Part shown: positions 1-5,822 of the stretch, in pieces | Position numbering within the stretch: the stretch's first letter is position 1 | Layout: the number at the start of each line of letters is the position of its first letter | Source of the DNA: an uncultured Bacilli bacterium | Lineage (GTDB): Bacteria > Bacillota_I > Bacilli_A > RF39 > UBA660 | Assembly: GCA_934086485.1 (NCBI GenBank) | Contig: CAKOIF010000027.1 | Location: 1 to 5,822, forward strand | Direction: 5' to 3' | Length of the DNA: 5,822 nucleotides | The notes under the pieces: model-generated | What the model was told of the DNA's origin: nothing | What the model saw: the letters and a program-made list of their open reading frames with translations, nothing else | The model's database searches: none | Made by a program: the position numbers and the translations under genes

Positions 1-818
1 ATCTTATGATAATCTTTTAAATCAATGTTTTCACAAGGATTTTCACTTAAAATATAACCATCAATTCCTGAACCAATATCTGTTACATTTGCTTTTAGAG
101 TCTTTGTTTTTGTCCATTTCTCTTTATCAGGAATTTCAAGTGATTTTATATTAGGAACGACTCCATCAATTCTTACTCTTTTGCCTATTGCCTCAAGGGT
201 TTCATTTTCTCCTGTGGCAGTAACATAAAATACATCATCAATTACATTTCCTCTTTCAGTATAAAGTTCATTTAAATCATATGTTATATTTTCCGCTAAA
301 GTATTAGGATTTAAATCACTTTTCCAGATAAATGAATATGTTCCCTCTTTTGTTAATTTAGCCTTTAAGATAATTGGCGCTTTATACCAACCATCACTTA
401 TTTCACTTTCATCACTAGTAACTATTTTAATGCTTCGATTTGACGTGCTTGCATCTATACATTTACCATCAACTGATCGATCTTCCTCTTTTAAAGTAGC
501 ATCTTCGTTTTCATCAATGGTTACCAAGAAGCAGTTTAAAGATGTACCATCTCTTGGATCTGTTATAATCATTGACTTATTGTCGGCTTTTAAATAGCCT
601 TCGCTAATTAGCGTTTCGACATATACTTCATTACTTTCAGTATCTGCATAATATTTTTCCGCCGCAAGTTCTATTTCTGCTTTAACATTTTTATATTGCT
701 TATCTAGTATTGTTTTTCTTATGGAACTAACTGAAAAAATACCAATGGTTATTATAATACCCAAAATTACAATAACACTTAATAACTCTACGATTGTAAA
801 ACCTTTTTTATTTTTCAT
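1..818 (-). CDS. Prepilin-type protein with class III signal peptide and Ig-like C-terminal part (3' end outside window)
   Basis: Translating the minus strand from the ATG at 818-816 gives 272 codons with no stop before the window edge, so the C-terminus is missing. The N-terminus MKNKKGFTIVELL is a textbook prepilin leader: a short basic peptide, Gly6 before the cleavage point, Phe7 as mature residue 1, and Glu11 as the conserved mature Glu5. A hydrophobic helix follows (about residues 8-31). A prepilin peptidase should cut after Gly6, and the product should join a type IV pilus or pseudopilus-like fibre on the cell surface. Residues about 32-60 continue the amphipathic helix; a beta-rich region with Cys96 and Cys120 follows. 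From about residue 215 the pattern (IDGVVPNI, then KANVTDIGSGIDGY) resembles bacterial Ig-like repeats, with Cys262 near the edge. The ribosome binding site AGGTGAG (828-822) sits 3 nt before the ATG. The radical SAM gene lies 35 nt upstream. The prepilin leader is certain; whether this is a major pilin, minor pilin or pseudopilin cannot be told here. Confidence 0.92.
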   Translation of the reverse strand, partial: MKNKKGFTIVELLSVIVILGIIITIGIFSVSSIRKTILDKQYKNVKAEIELAAEKYYADTESNEVYVETLISEGYLKADNKSMIITDPRDGTSLNCFLVTIDENEDATLKEEDRSVDGKCIDASTSNRSIKIVTSDESEISDGWYKAPIILKAKLTKEGTYSFIWKSDLNPNTLAENITYDLNELYTERGNVIDDVFYVTATGENETLEAIGKRVRIDGVVPNIKSLEIPDKEKWTKTKTLKANVTDIGSGIDGYILSENPCENIDLKDYHK

Positions 819-853
819 ACTCTCACCTACTATAAAAATAATATCACACTTTA

Positions 854-1660
854 CTATTTAAATCTATCTTTGTAAGAACACTTTTTACAAATTTCTAAGT
901 AGCATTTGTTATTTTGAAAGCTTGTAATTATATTTTTATACTTTTCACTATTTAAAATATTTTCTAAACTAGTTTCAAAGATATTTCCTAAATTACTTTC
1001 TCCATCACTATCAAGACAACATATTATAACTGTTCCATCACAAAGCACCCCAATATGAGCTTTTCCTCCAAGACAATGGCCATCACTATTGCTGCTCGCC
1101 TGACTAGGCCACTCAAATTTATTATCTAAAGATAAGAAAACATTACTGCTCAATTTAACATTGTTATATATTTCGTTAGTATTATAAAAGTCCTTGATTT
1201 TATCTATATAGTTTTTAGTTTTATCATCCATTTGTAAAGCATCTAATGTCCAAAAACGGTAAGATATAATTGTATTTACTTTTAATTTTTCTACAGAATC
1301 CAAAATATTTTCTAAATAATTTTCCTTACTATTTTCACTATGAAGTGAAATATTTATTCTATAAATATTATGTTTTAATAACGTATCAAGTCTTTCCTCC
1401 AAAAGTGTACCATTAGTAGTTATTATAACTTTTTTATTATACTTATCTAATAAATCTAGTATTTTATCTAAATCAGGATGTAAAAGGGGTTCTCCTTTAA
1501 CGTGTAAATAGATATAGTCTGTATAATAGTTTACTTTTCTTAGTATATTCTCAAATTCATTTATAGATAAATATCTTTTTAATTTATTTGTCTTACTACA
1601 AAAAGAACAATTCAAATTACAATTATTAGTTATTTCTATATAAATCCTTTTAAATTTCAT
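854..1660 (-). CDS. Radical SAM/SPASM domain protein, substrate unknown
   Basis: A complete 268-residue protein. The radical SAM cluster motif CxxxCxxC is Cys14, Cys18 and Cys21 (CNLNCSFC); these would hold the [4Fe-4S] cluster that cleaves S-adenosylmethionine. The GEP motif (residues 56-58) and TTNGT (81-85) match the SAM-binding strands of the half-barrel. The C-terminal part is SPASM-like: Cys196, Cys207 in GVLCDGTV, Cys214-Cys215, Cys253, Cys258 and Cys261, enough for an auxiliary cluster. SPASM enzymes commonly modify peptides or proteins, but others act on small molecules. The segments HVKGEPLLHP, NISLHS and IGVLCDGTVIICCLD recall a radical SAM/SPASM family common in Bacillota; I know no proven function for it. 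The ATG at 1660 has AAAGG (1670-1666) 5 nt upstream; the stop is TAG. It lies 26 nt after the beta-repeat membrane protein and 35 nt before the prepilin gene, probably in one transcript. It has no signal peptide, so it is cytoplasmic. Confidence 0.93.
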   Translation of the reverse strand: MKFKRIYIEITNNCNLNCSFCSKTNKLKRYLSINEFENILRKVNYYTDYIYLHVKGEPLLHPDLDKILDLLDKYNKKVIITTNGTLLEERLDTLLKHNIYRINISLHSENSKENYLENILDSVEKLKVNTIISYRFWTLDALQMDDKTKNYIDKIKDFYNTNEIYNNVKLSSNVFLSLDNKFEWPSQASSNSDGHCLGGKAHIGVLCDGTVIICCLDSDGESNLGNIFETSLENILNSEKYKNIITSFQNNKCYLEICKKCSYKDRFK

Positions 1661-1676
1661 ATCTACCTTTCATAAG

Positions 1677-1702
1677 AAAAAAAGAGTTAATTACCCTTTT
1701 TT
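1677..1702 (-). terminator. Possible weak terminator or attenuator overlapping the stop codon of the 306-residue protein gene
   Basis: On the minus strand, an A6 run and GGGT (1702-1693) can pair with ACTC and a T run (1687-1678), leaving the 5-nt loop 1692-1688. The stem has one G-U pair and only two G-C pairs, and a run of seven T (1683-1677) ends it. The TAA stop codon of the upstream gene lies in the loop and arm. As an intrinsic terminator it is weak because the U-tract is itself part of the stem. Partial termination that lowers radical SAM and prepilin expression relative to the first two genes is possible. No promoter is visible in the 26-nt gap after it. Confidence 0.25.
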
Positions 1703-2607
1703 GTAAATTCATCAAAACTAGTTCCATTATTTTTAATTATAATTTTATTATCACTAATTTCATAACTTAAATTATCTGTTCCCACAGGGACATAACTTTT
1801 AAGTACTACTTCATTTTGAACATCATAAATATAAAGTTCATTATTTACGGTGGTAATAATCATTAAATCTTCATAATTTTCATAGTTTTTTACTGTTAAA
1901 TCTGATAAAACATTTTCTCCAGTATATTTATAGAACGTATAAATATCGTTATTTTTAGAAATAATGTATTTATCATTATAATCATAAATTGGTACTCCAA
2001 ATGTGTCAGTTAATGAGTTATCCTCAGCATCTATCAAAAAGTAACCATTTAGTTTTTTTACAATTATTTTATCACTTACTAATTTATCATCCTTAATCTT
2101 ATTTGCAAGTGCCATATAATCATAACTTGGTTTAATCTTAAAGTTACCAGCATTTAAATCAAATAGTCCATATAAATTTTCTTCATTTTTAACTATTAAA
2201 TAGTTCCCCTCGATATCAATATTATAATCCTTTAACAAATTAACTGTTAATAATTTTATTTTAGTACCTAGACTGTATAAATAAATCTTATCTCCATCTT
2301 TAATAAAAACATTATCGGTATTAAATACACCAATATCATTTTTATCTCCTTCTTTATAAAAATCATTTGTTTCATCATCAATTTCAGTTTTGGCATCATC
2401 ACACTCTGAAGAAGTGCATTCATAAGTTCCTAATAATTTACCTGTTTTATCATAGTAAAATAGTTTATTATTATATTTGTGTTCTTTACCAGGATTTTCT
2501 AAAGATGTACCCTTAGAAAGATTTTTATAAGAACCAATTACCGTAAGAGGTAAAAAGATAATAAGAAGAATTATTATCACAGGAAGAACCATTTTATTAT
2601 TCTTCAT
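1687..2607 (-). CDS. Membrane-anchored extracellular beta-repeat (WG-like) protein, paralogue of the C-terminal half of its upstream neighbour
   Basis: A 306-residue protein starting at the ATG at 2607. A frame opening at 2619 exists, but that codon is GTG and lies over the ribosome binding site; GGAG (2617-2614) is 6 nt from the ATG at 2607. Residues about 6-26 form one hydrophobic segment after MKNNK, followed by a polar chain, so the protein is an N-terminal signal anchor with the rest outside; there is no lipobox cysteine. The body is a series of short beta-strand units such as KLFYYD, VFIKDGDKIYLYSL and YGLFDLNAGNFKIKPSYDYM, the last resembling a WG repeat. Cys64 and Cys69 are the only cysteines and could form a disulfide. 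The region after residue 45 aligns by eye with the second half of the 686-residue upstream protein, including the C-terminal EISDNKIII, so the two arose by duplication. There is no tryptophan. Function is unknown. The start overlaps the upstream stop by 11 nt, suggesting translational coupling. Confidence 0.88.
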   Translation of the reverse strand: MKNNKMVLPVIIILLIIFLPLTVIGSYKNLSKGTSLENPGKEHKYNNKLFYYDKTGKLLGTYECTSSECDDAKTEIDDETNDFYKEGDKNDIGVFNTDNVFIKDGDKIYLYSLGTKIKLLTVNLLKDYNIDIEGNYLIVKNEENLYGLFDLNAGNFKIKPSYDYMALANKIKDDKLVSDKIIVKKLNGYFLIDAEDNSLTDTFGVPIYDYNDKYIISKNNDIYTFYKYTGENVLSDLTVKNYENYEDLMIITTVNNELYIYDVQNEVVLKSYVPVGTDNLSYEISDNKIIIKNNGTSFDEFTKKGN

Positions 2608-4657
2608 TATTATCTCCACTTACAAGATTACCTGTTACTTTATCAAAAGTATAATTATTACTATTAACTTTTACAATATAATTTTTTCCATCCTCACTAA
2701 TTTCAAATGCTGAAGCATCAGTACCTTTAATTTGAATATTTACATCTAAAATACCTTTTTTAGCATCTTTATAAGTATAAATATTTAAGGTGTTATCTTT
2801 CTTAACTAAAGCAAAATAATTATCATAAAGTTTTATATATTTTCCTTCTTCGGATAAAATATTACCTTTTAAGCTATATACTAAATAATTATCATTATTT
2901 TTTACAAGCATATAAGAGGATACATAATCTACAATATCAAATGTTGATGATGCTATTTCATTACCTATTTTATCATATAGGAAGTTTTTCTTTTCTCTTT
3001 TTACTAAAAGTAGGTCTTTCATAAATGATATGCTAAGAGTTTTACCTGATGGTTCATCACTTTTAGTATCAGTAAAGGCTATTACACCAGAGGGACCATT
3101 ACTACCAAAAGTTATTGCTCCAAAGCCATCTGAGGTATTTTGACAATACACTAAACTATTTAAGGCTGATACGTGAGTTACTTTTTCTACGCCAATACCA
3201 GTATCTACTGCTTTATATTCACTTAAGTTTTTACTATTTTTTAAATCATATAATATAACGCTATTATTATCAGAAATAAATACATAACTACTGTTAAATA
3301 TTGGAATATAACCAGATGCTTCATTTACAATCTTACTTTCCTTTGCCACAAAACAATTTGTAAGTTCAGTTGTTTTACTTGTAACATCGTTTTTATTTTT
3401 ACAAGTATATTTGCCAATTAAATTTTCTTTATCTTCATCTGAATAAAAATATAATTTACCATCAAAATAATTTACGAAATCAAGTTTAGAGTTAAATAAG
3501 CCTTCATAAACATTAATAGTCTTTTCTTTATCATCATAAGTAACCGTAATTTTGCCATTACTATATGTAAATTCAAAAGGTTTTTTAGTTTCTTTTAAAG
3601 AATTTTTTTCATCAAAGATGTAAGATGTTTTATAATCAAGACTCTTTAACTTAATCTCTTCTTCATTTAATTTATTTAAGTTATTATCATAAATAGTCAT
3701 TTTTCTACTGTTAATCCCAAATACAAAATCTTTATCAAGTAAAATATTATCATATTCTTTATTTATAACTTTATTACCATTTAAATCATATAAAGTATTA
3801 TCACTTACTATAAATTTATCATTAAATGCACTTATTTCATTACTAAAATCTTTAGATATCTTATTATCATCCTTTATTAAATAATATGATGAACCAGCTT
3901 TTGCAATAAATGTATTATCACTATTATATATATCAATATAATCATATTTTGCTTTAGCAAGTTCTTTTATTTCATCACTAATTGATAAAACACCATATTT
4001 ATCTTTTTCATTAGTATATGCTACAATACCCTCTTTAGTAGAGCCAACTTTAATAGTTTTATAAGTACTTTCTTTTTTCTTATCAGTTATATTATATAAA
4101 TTAATTATATCGCCATCTTGAACAAAGACATATTTATTATTATATATTTGACTTCTTCTTTGTAAAGGGCTTTCTTTTTCATCTAAATAAACTGGTAAGT
4201 CGGTTTTATTTTCATTAGTTAAATATGCTACATAACATTTATTTTCGTCTTTATTTTCACAAACATAATCACCAATAGTTTTATCGTCTTTATCTAAAAA
4301 TTTTAAAGTTCCATTATTATAAATATAATTATCCTTTTCCACTATAACGGGTTTTTCTTTATTATCGTCTAATTTCTTATCTTTTTTTATAACAAGAAAA
4401 TAAACTAAAATAAATGCTATTACTAAAACAATTAATGAAATACTTACTATAAAAATTATTTTTTGTTTTTTAGTAAGATTTTTAAAAGAAAACTTCTTTT
4501 TATTTTTCTGAGGTTTCTTTTTCTTTTCTTTAGTTATAACCATTTCATCATCTTCAATAGATACTTTATCTTCATCATATAAAGTATCCTCAACATTTTT
4601 GTTTATTTCGACAATAACATTAGTGCTATCATCATATTCATTTTTAAAATCATCCAT
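2597..4657 (-). CDS. Single-pass membrane protein with duplicated extracellular beta-repeat module
   Basis: A 686-residue protein starting at the ATG at 4657. The GTG at 4666 is in frame but is rejected because it lies inside the sequence that serves as ribosome binding site. Residues 1-40 are acidic and about 44-66 are very Lys-rich. Residues about 67-90 form one transmembrane helix, followed by KKDKK; the N-terminus is probably cytoplasmic and the remaining roughly 590 residues outside. The extracellular part holds two copies of one module: copy 1 from about residue 109 (YIYNNGTLKF, GDYVC with Cys133 and Cys141, then YVFVQDGDIINLY) and copy 2 from about residue 398 (KLYFYSD, GKYTC with Cys419 and Cys435, then YVFISDNNSVILYD). 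WG-like units such as KYGVLSI and AKYDYIDIY follow. A beta-propeller or solenoid fold is likely but unproven. There is no tryptophan. It is the first gene after a strong promoter and overlaps the next gene by 11 nt. No catalytic motif is visible. A sensing or scaffold role on the envelope is only a guess. Confidence 0.9.
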   Translation of the reverse strand: MDDFKNEYDDSTNVIVEINKNVEDTLYDEDKVSIEDDEMVITKEKKKKPQKNKKKFSFKNLTKKQKIIFIVSISLIVLVIAFILVYFLVIKKDKKLDDNKEKPVIVEKDNYIYNNGTLKFLDKDDKTIGDYVCENKDENKCYVAYLTNENKTDLPVYLDEKESPLQRRSQIYNNKYVFVQDGDIINLYNITDKKKESTYKTIKVGSTKEGIVAYTNEKDKYGVLSISDEIKELAKAKYDYIDIYNSDNTFIAKAGSSYYLIKDDNKISKDFSNEISAFNDKFIVSDNTLYDLNGNKVINKEYDNILLDKDFVFGINSRKMTIYDNNLNKLNEEEIKLKSLDYKTSYIFDEKNSLKETKKPFEFTYSNGKITVTYDDKEKTINVYEGLFNSKLDFVNYFDGKLYFYSDEDKENLIGKYTCKNKNDVTSKTTELTNCFVAKESKIVNEASGYIPIFNSSYVFISDNNSVILYDLKNSKNLSEYKAVDTGIGVEKVTHVSALNSLVYCQNTSDGFGAITFGSNGPSGVIAFTDTKSDEPSGKTLSISFMKDLLLVKREKKNFLYDKIGNEIASSTFDIVDYVSSYMLVKNNDNYLVYSLKGNILSEEGKYIKLYDNYFALVKKDNTLNIYTYKDAKKGILDVNIQIKGTDASAFEISEDGKNYIVKVNSNNYTFDKVTGNLVSGDNNEE
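2614..2617 (-). promoter_or_regulatory. Ribosome binding site deciding the start of the 306-residue protein
   Basis: GGAG on the minus strand lies 6 nt before the ATG at 2607 and within the last codons of the upstream gene. Its position rules out the GTG at 2619 as the main start and couples the two genes translationally. Confidence 0.7.
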
Positions 4658-4663
4658 ACTTTT

Positions 4664-4671
4664 CACATCCT
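4664..4671 (-). promoter_or_regulatory. Ribosome binding site deciding the start of the 686-residue protein
   Basis: AGGATGTG on the minus strand matches AGGAGGTG at seven of eight bases and lies 6 nt before the ATG at 4657. The in-frame GTG at 4666 falls inside it, which is why the later ATG was chosen. Confidence 0.7.
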
Positions 4672-4683
4672 ATTTTCAAAATA

Positions 4684-4712
4684 ATTATAGCAAATATATA
4701 GTTTTGTTGCAA
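4684..4712 (-). promoter_or_regulatory. SigA-type promoter of the four-gene operon, with extended -10
   Basis: The minus strand carries TTGCAA (4712-4707), a 17-nt spacer, and TATAAT (4689-4684). The TG at 4692-4691 makes an extended -10 (TGCTATAAT). The expected transcription start is near 4677, giving a leader of about 20 nt before the ATG at 4657, just enough for the ribosome binding site. There is no room for a riboswitch. The promoter lies between the terminator of the small gene upstream and the 686-residue protein, so the operon starts independently. Confidence 0.85.
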
Positions 4713-4731
4713 GATAGAATGTTACTGAGTC

Positions 4732-4758
4732 AAAATAAAAAGAATGCTTATGCATCCT
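4732..4758 (-). terminator. Intrinsic terminator of the 47-residue protein gene
   Basis: AGGATGC (4758-4752) pairs with GCATTCT (4747-4741) around the loop ATAA, with one G-U pair, followed by TTTTTATTTT to 4732. The stem begins inside the TAG stop codon. It separates the small gene from the promoter that follows directly at 4712. Confidence 0.8.
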
Positions 4759-4900
4759 AATTATTATTGTTATTACTAGATAATGTATACATATTTTTCA
4801 TTTTAGATTTTTTACTTTTGTTATTACCTAAATACATATATGCACCAATACCCATTCCAGATAATGCCATACCTAGCATCATATATCCAACTTTTTTCAT
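4757..4900 (-). CDS. Small membrane protein of 47 residues
   Basis: The ATG at 4900 is preceded by GAGGTG (4910-4905) at 4 nt, a strong ribosome binding site, and the frame ends with TAG at 4759-4757, immediately followed by a terminator hairpin. The product begins MKKVGYMMLGMALSGMGIGA and continues to YMYLG, a Met/Gly-rich hydrophobic stretch (about residues 4-25) that can span the membrane once. A Lys-rich segment (NNKSKKSKMKN) and a tail of SS and five Asn follow. The positive charge after the helix suggests that the C-terminus stays inside, unless the hydrophobic part acts as a signal peptide. Short proteins of this general look are frequent in Bacillota and I cannot assign a function. 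No convincing promoter is visible in 4901-4958; transcription may come from read-through of the upstream terminator or from a weak promoter. Confidence 0.78.
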   Translation of the reverse strand: MKKVGYMMLGMALSGMGIGAYMYLGNNKSKKSKMKNMYTLSSNNNNN

Positions 4901-4958
4901 ATAACACCTCTATCAATAGTATGGAAGTTATTTTATTATTTATACATTCAATTAATAG

Positions 4959-4986
4959 AAAAAACCTCCAGTAAATCTGAAGGTTT
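4959..4986 (-). terminator. Strong intrinsic terminator of the surface protein gene
   Basis: On the minus strand, AAACCTTCAG (4986-4977) and CTGGAGGTTT (4971-4962) pair over about ten positions with one G-U, around the loop ATTTA. The run TTTTTT (4964-4959) follows. It lies 24 nt after the TAA stop at 5013-5011. Confidence 0.9.
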
Positions 4987-5010
4987 ATAAACTTTTTAGA
5001 GAATTTTAAT

Positions 5011-5822
5011 TTAAGCTACATATTTGTTTATAACTAAAGATATTTTTTGTCCAGCTTTAGTTGTAGCACTCACTTTTACATCAGTTGGTATTTTAATGTT
5101 AGCACCAGTTGATTCTACTTTACTATCAATTAAATATCCACCAGTTACGGATGTTGCCGTTCTATTTTTATAATCATTATAAGTATAATTATATGAAGGT
5201 TTTACAGCAACATCAATATTCCAAGTAACATTTTGATTTGCATTAACTGTAAATGTATCACCTCTACCACTAGTTTTATCATCTTTAGTATAAGTAGTAT
5301 TTTCATGAATTAAAGCTAAATCTTTTTCATAATAAATTGTAGCAGTAGCACTTTTTCCACCTGGAGTTTTAGCACTTACTGTGATTGTAGCACCATTTGA
5401 ACAATTTTTAGGTTCTGAAACAACACTAATATCACCAGTATTTTCATTAATTGTCATACAATTAGTATCACTTAATGAATAAGTAACATTTCCACTGGAA
5501 TTTTCAACACTAGCTGTCGCCTTTGCAGTTTTAACACCTTTAACATGAAGTGTATCTCGATTTAATGTTAATGATATTTTTTCCTCAGGTATAATTTCCT
5601 CAGGTATAACAGGCTCTGGTTTTTCCACTATTTTTTCCCAATTAGCATATAAAGTAGTATCTTCCTCTAAAAGTGCATTATTATAAATAACTTTTCCATG
5701 CTTATCTGTCCAACCTTTAAAAGTATAACCTTTATAAGTAGGATTTTTTGGTAGTGTTAGTTCTGTTCCTTTATTTATAGTAATAGCATCAACATTTGAT
5801 CCACCTTTACTATCAAAAGTAA
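5011..5822 (-). CDS. Secreted surface protein with Listeria-Bacteroides (Flg_new) repeat and Ig-like domain (5' end outside window)
   Basis: The frame is open from the right edge to TAA at 5013-5011, giving the last 269 residues. The GTG at 5628 is an internal valine, not a start: the codons before it read TLYANWEKIVEKPEP without interruption. Residues 1-63 are a Flg_new/Listeria-Bacteroides repeat, with ITINKGTELTLP, GYTFKGW and TTLYANWE at the expected places; these repeats occur in long cell-surface proteins such as internalin-like adhesins. A Pro/Glu linker (residues 64-81) contains two IPEE units. Residues about 82-164 resemble a bacterial Ig-like (Big_2-type) domain, with Cys121 and Cys140 possibly paired. 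The remaining roughly 100 residues are beta-rich and unrecognised, ending INKYVA. There is no LPXTG motif, hydrophobic tail or charged anchor at the C-terminus, so any anchoring must lie in the missing N-terminal part. Adhesion is the likely role, by family only. Confidence 0.9.
   Translation of the reverse strand, partial: TFDSKGGSNVDAITINKGTELTLPKNPTYKGYTFKGWTDKHGKVIYNNALLEEDTTLYANWEKIVEKPEPVIPEEIIPEEKISLTLNRDTLHVKGVKTAKATASVENSSGNVTYSLSDTNCMTINENTGDISVVSEPKNCSNGATITVSAKTPGGKSATATIYYEKDLALIHENTTYTKDDKTSGRGDTFTVNANQNVTWNIDVAVKPSYNYTYNDYKNRTATSVTGGYLIDSKVESTGANIKIPTDVKVSATTKAGQKISLVINKYVA
5581..5610 (-). repeat. Two tandem 15-bp units in the linker of the surface protein
   Basis: Plus-strand 5581-5595 (ttcctcaggtataat) and 5596-5610 (ttcctcaggtataac) differ only at the last base. 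They encode the consecutive pentapeptides VIPEE and IIPEE. Because the unit is a multiple of three, copy number could change without breaking the frame. Confidence 0.85.

Noticed and set aside
838..846. Extended -10-like TGATATTAT just before the prepilin gene
   Set aside because: The -35 at the right distance matches the consensus poorly, and the predicted start near 831 would leave almost no leader before the ribosome binding site. In such AT-rich DNA this match is expected by chance.
2608..2619. Upstream GTG start at 2619 for the 306-residue protein
   Set aside because: The GTG overlaps the GGAG ribosome binding site that serves the ATG at 2607, and the extra four codons add nothing recognisable.
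4658..4666. Upstream GTG start at 4666 for the 686-residue protein
   Set aside because: It lies inside AGGATGTG, the ribosome binding site at proper distance from the ATG at 4657.
4757..4900. The 47-residue peptide as a RiPP precursor for the radical SAM enzyme
   Set aside because: It has a membrane-helix character rather than a leader plus core. It lies in another transcription unit beyond a terminator and a promoter, and two large genes separate it from the enzyme.
5257..5265. RGD tripeptide in the C-terminal part of the surface protein as an integrin-binding motif
   Set aside because: A single tripeptide is expected by chance in a protein of this size, and nothing else in the window supports integrin binding.
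5626..5628. Start codon for a 205-residue protein beginning at 5628
   Set aside because: The codon is GTG, it has no ribosome binding site, and the frame continues upstream to the window edge through a clear Flg_new repeat; it is an internal valine.
1..5822. CRISPR arrays, tRNA or rRNA genes, insertion sequences, and genes on the plus strand
   Set aside because: No spaced direct repeats, cloverleaf, transposase or inverted-repeat ends were seen, and plus-strand frames are short and lack ribosome binding sites.
1..5822. Mycoplasma-type code (TGA read as tryptophan)
   Set aside because: All tryptophan codons in the reading frames are TGG and no frame contains TGA, which would be unexpected in AT-rich DNA under that code.

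Overview
The window is strongly AT-rich and every supportable gene lies on the minus strand, so it reads right to left. Several things point to a low-GC Gram-positive bacterium (Bacillota/Bacilli-like, possibly from a gut or other host-associated community): Lys/Asn/Ile-rich proteins, strong AGGAGGTG-type ribosome binding sites, a SigA-type promoter, U-tract terminators, and surface proteins built from Listeria-Bacteroides (Flg_new) and Ig-like repeats. Tryptophan is always TGG in the reading frames, no frame contains TGA, and the visible stops are TAA or TAG, which argues against the Mycoplasma code. No species can be named from the sequence.

Layout in transcription order. (1) 5822-5011: the C-terminal 269 residues of a large secreted surface protein (Flg_new repeat, Pro/Glu linker, Ig-like domain, unrecognised C-terminal beta-rich region), closed by a strong terminator at 4986-4959. 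(2) 4900-4757: a 47-residue small membrane protein with its own terminator at 4758-4732. (3) A near-consensus promoter at 4712-4684 starts a four-gene run: a 686-residue single-pass membrane protein with a duplicated extracellular module (4657-2597); a 306-residue paralogue of the second half of that protein, overlapping it by 11 nt (2607-1687); a radical SAM/SPASM enzyme (1660-854); and a prepilin-like protein with an Ig-like C-terminal part (818 to beyond position 1).

The four genes from 4657 leftward have gaps of -11, 26 and 35 nt and are probably one transcription unit. Three of them encode surface or exported proteins; the radical SAM enzyme is the cytoplasmic exception. Whether it modifies one of its neighbours' products is unknown. 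It resembles a widespread Bacillota radical SAM/SPASM family without a function I can name, so the association may be positional only.

Three apparent start codons needed correction: the frames opening at 2619, 4666 and 5628 begin with GTG. For the first two, a downstream ATG has the properly spaced ribosome binding site. The third GTG is an internal valine of a gene that enters from outside the window. The prepilin gene runs off the left edge, so its C-terminus is missing.
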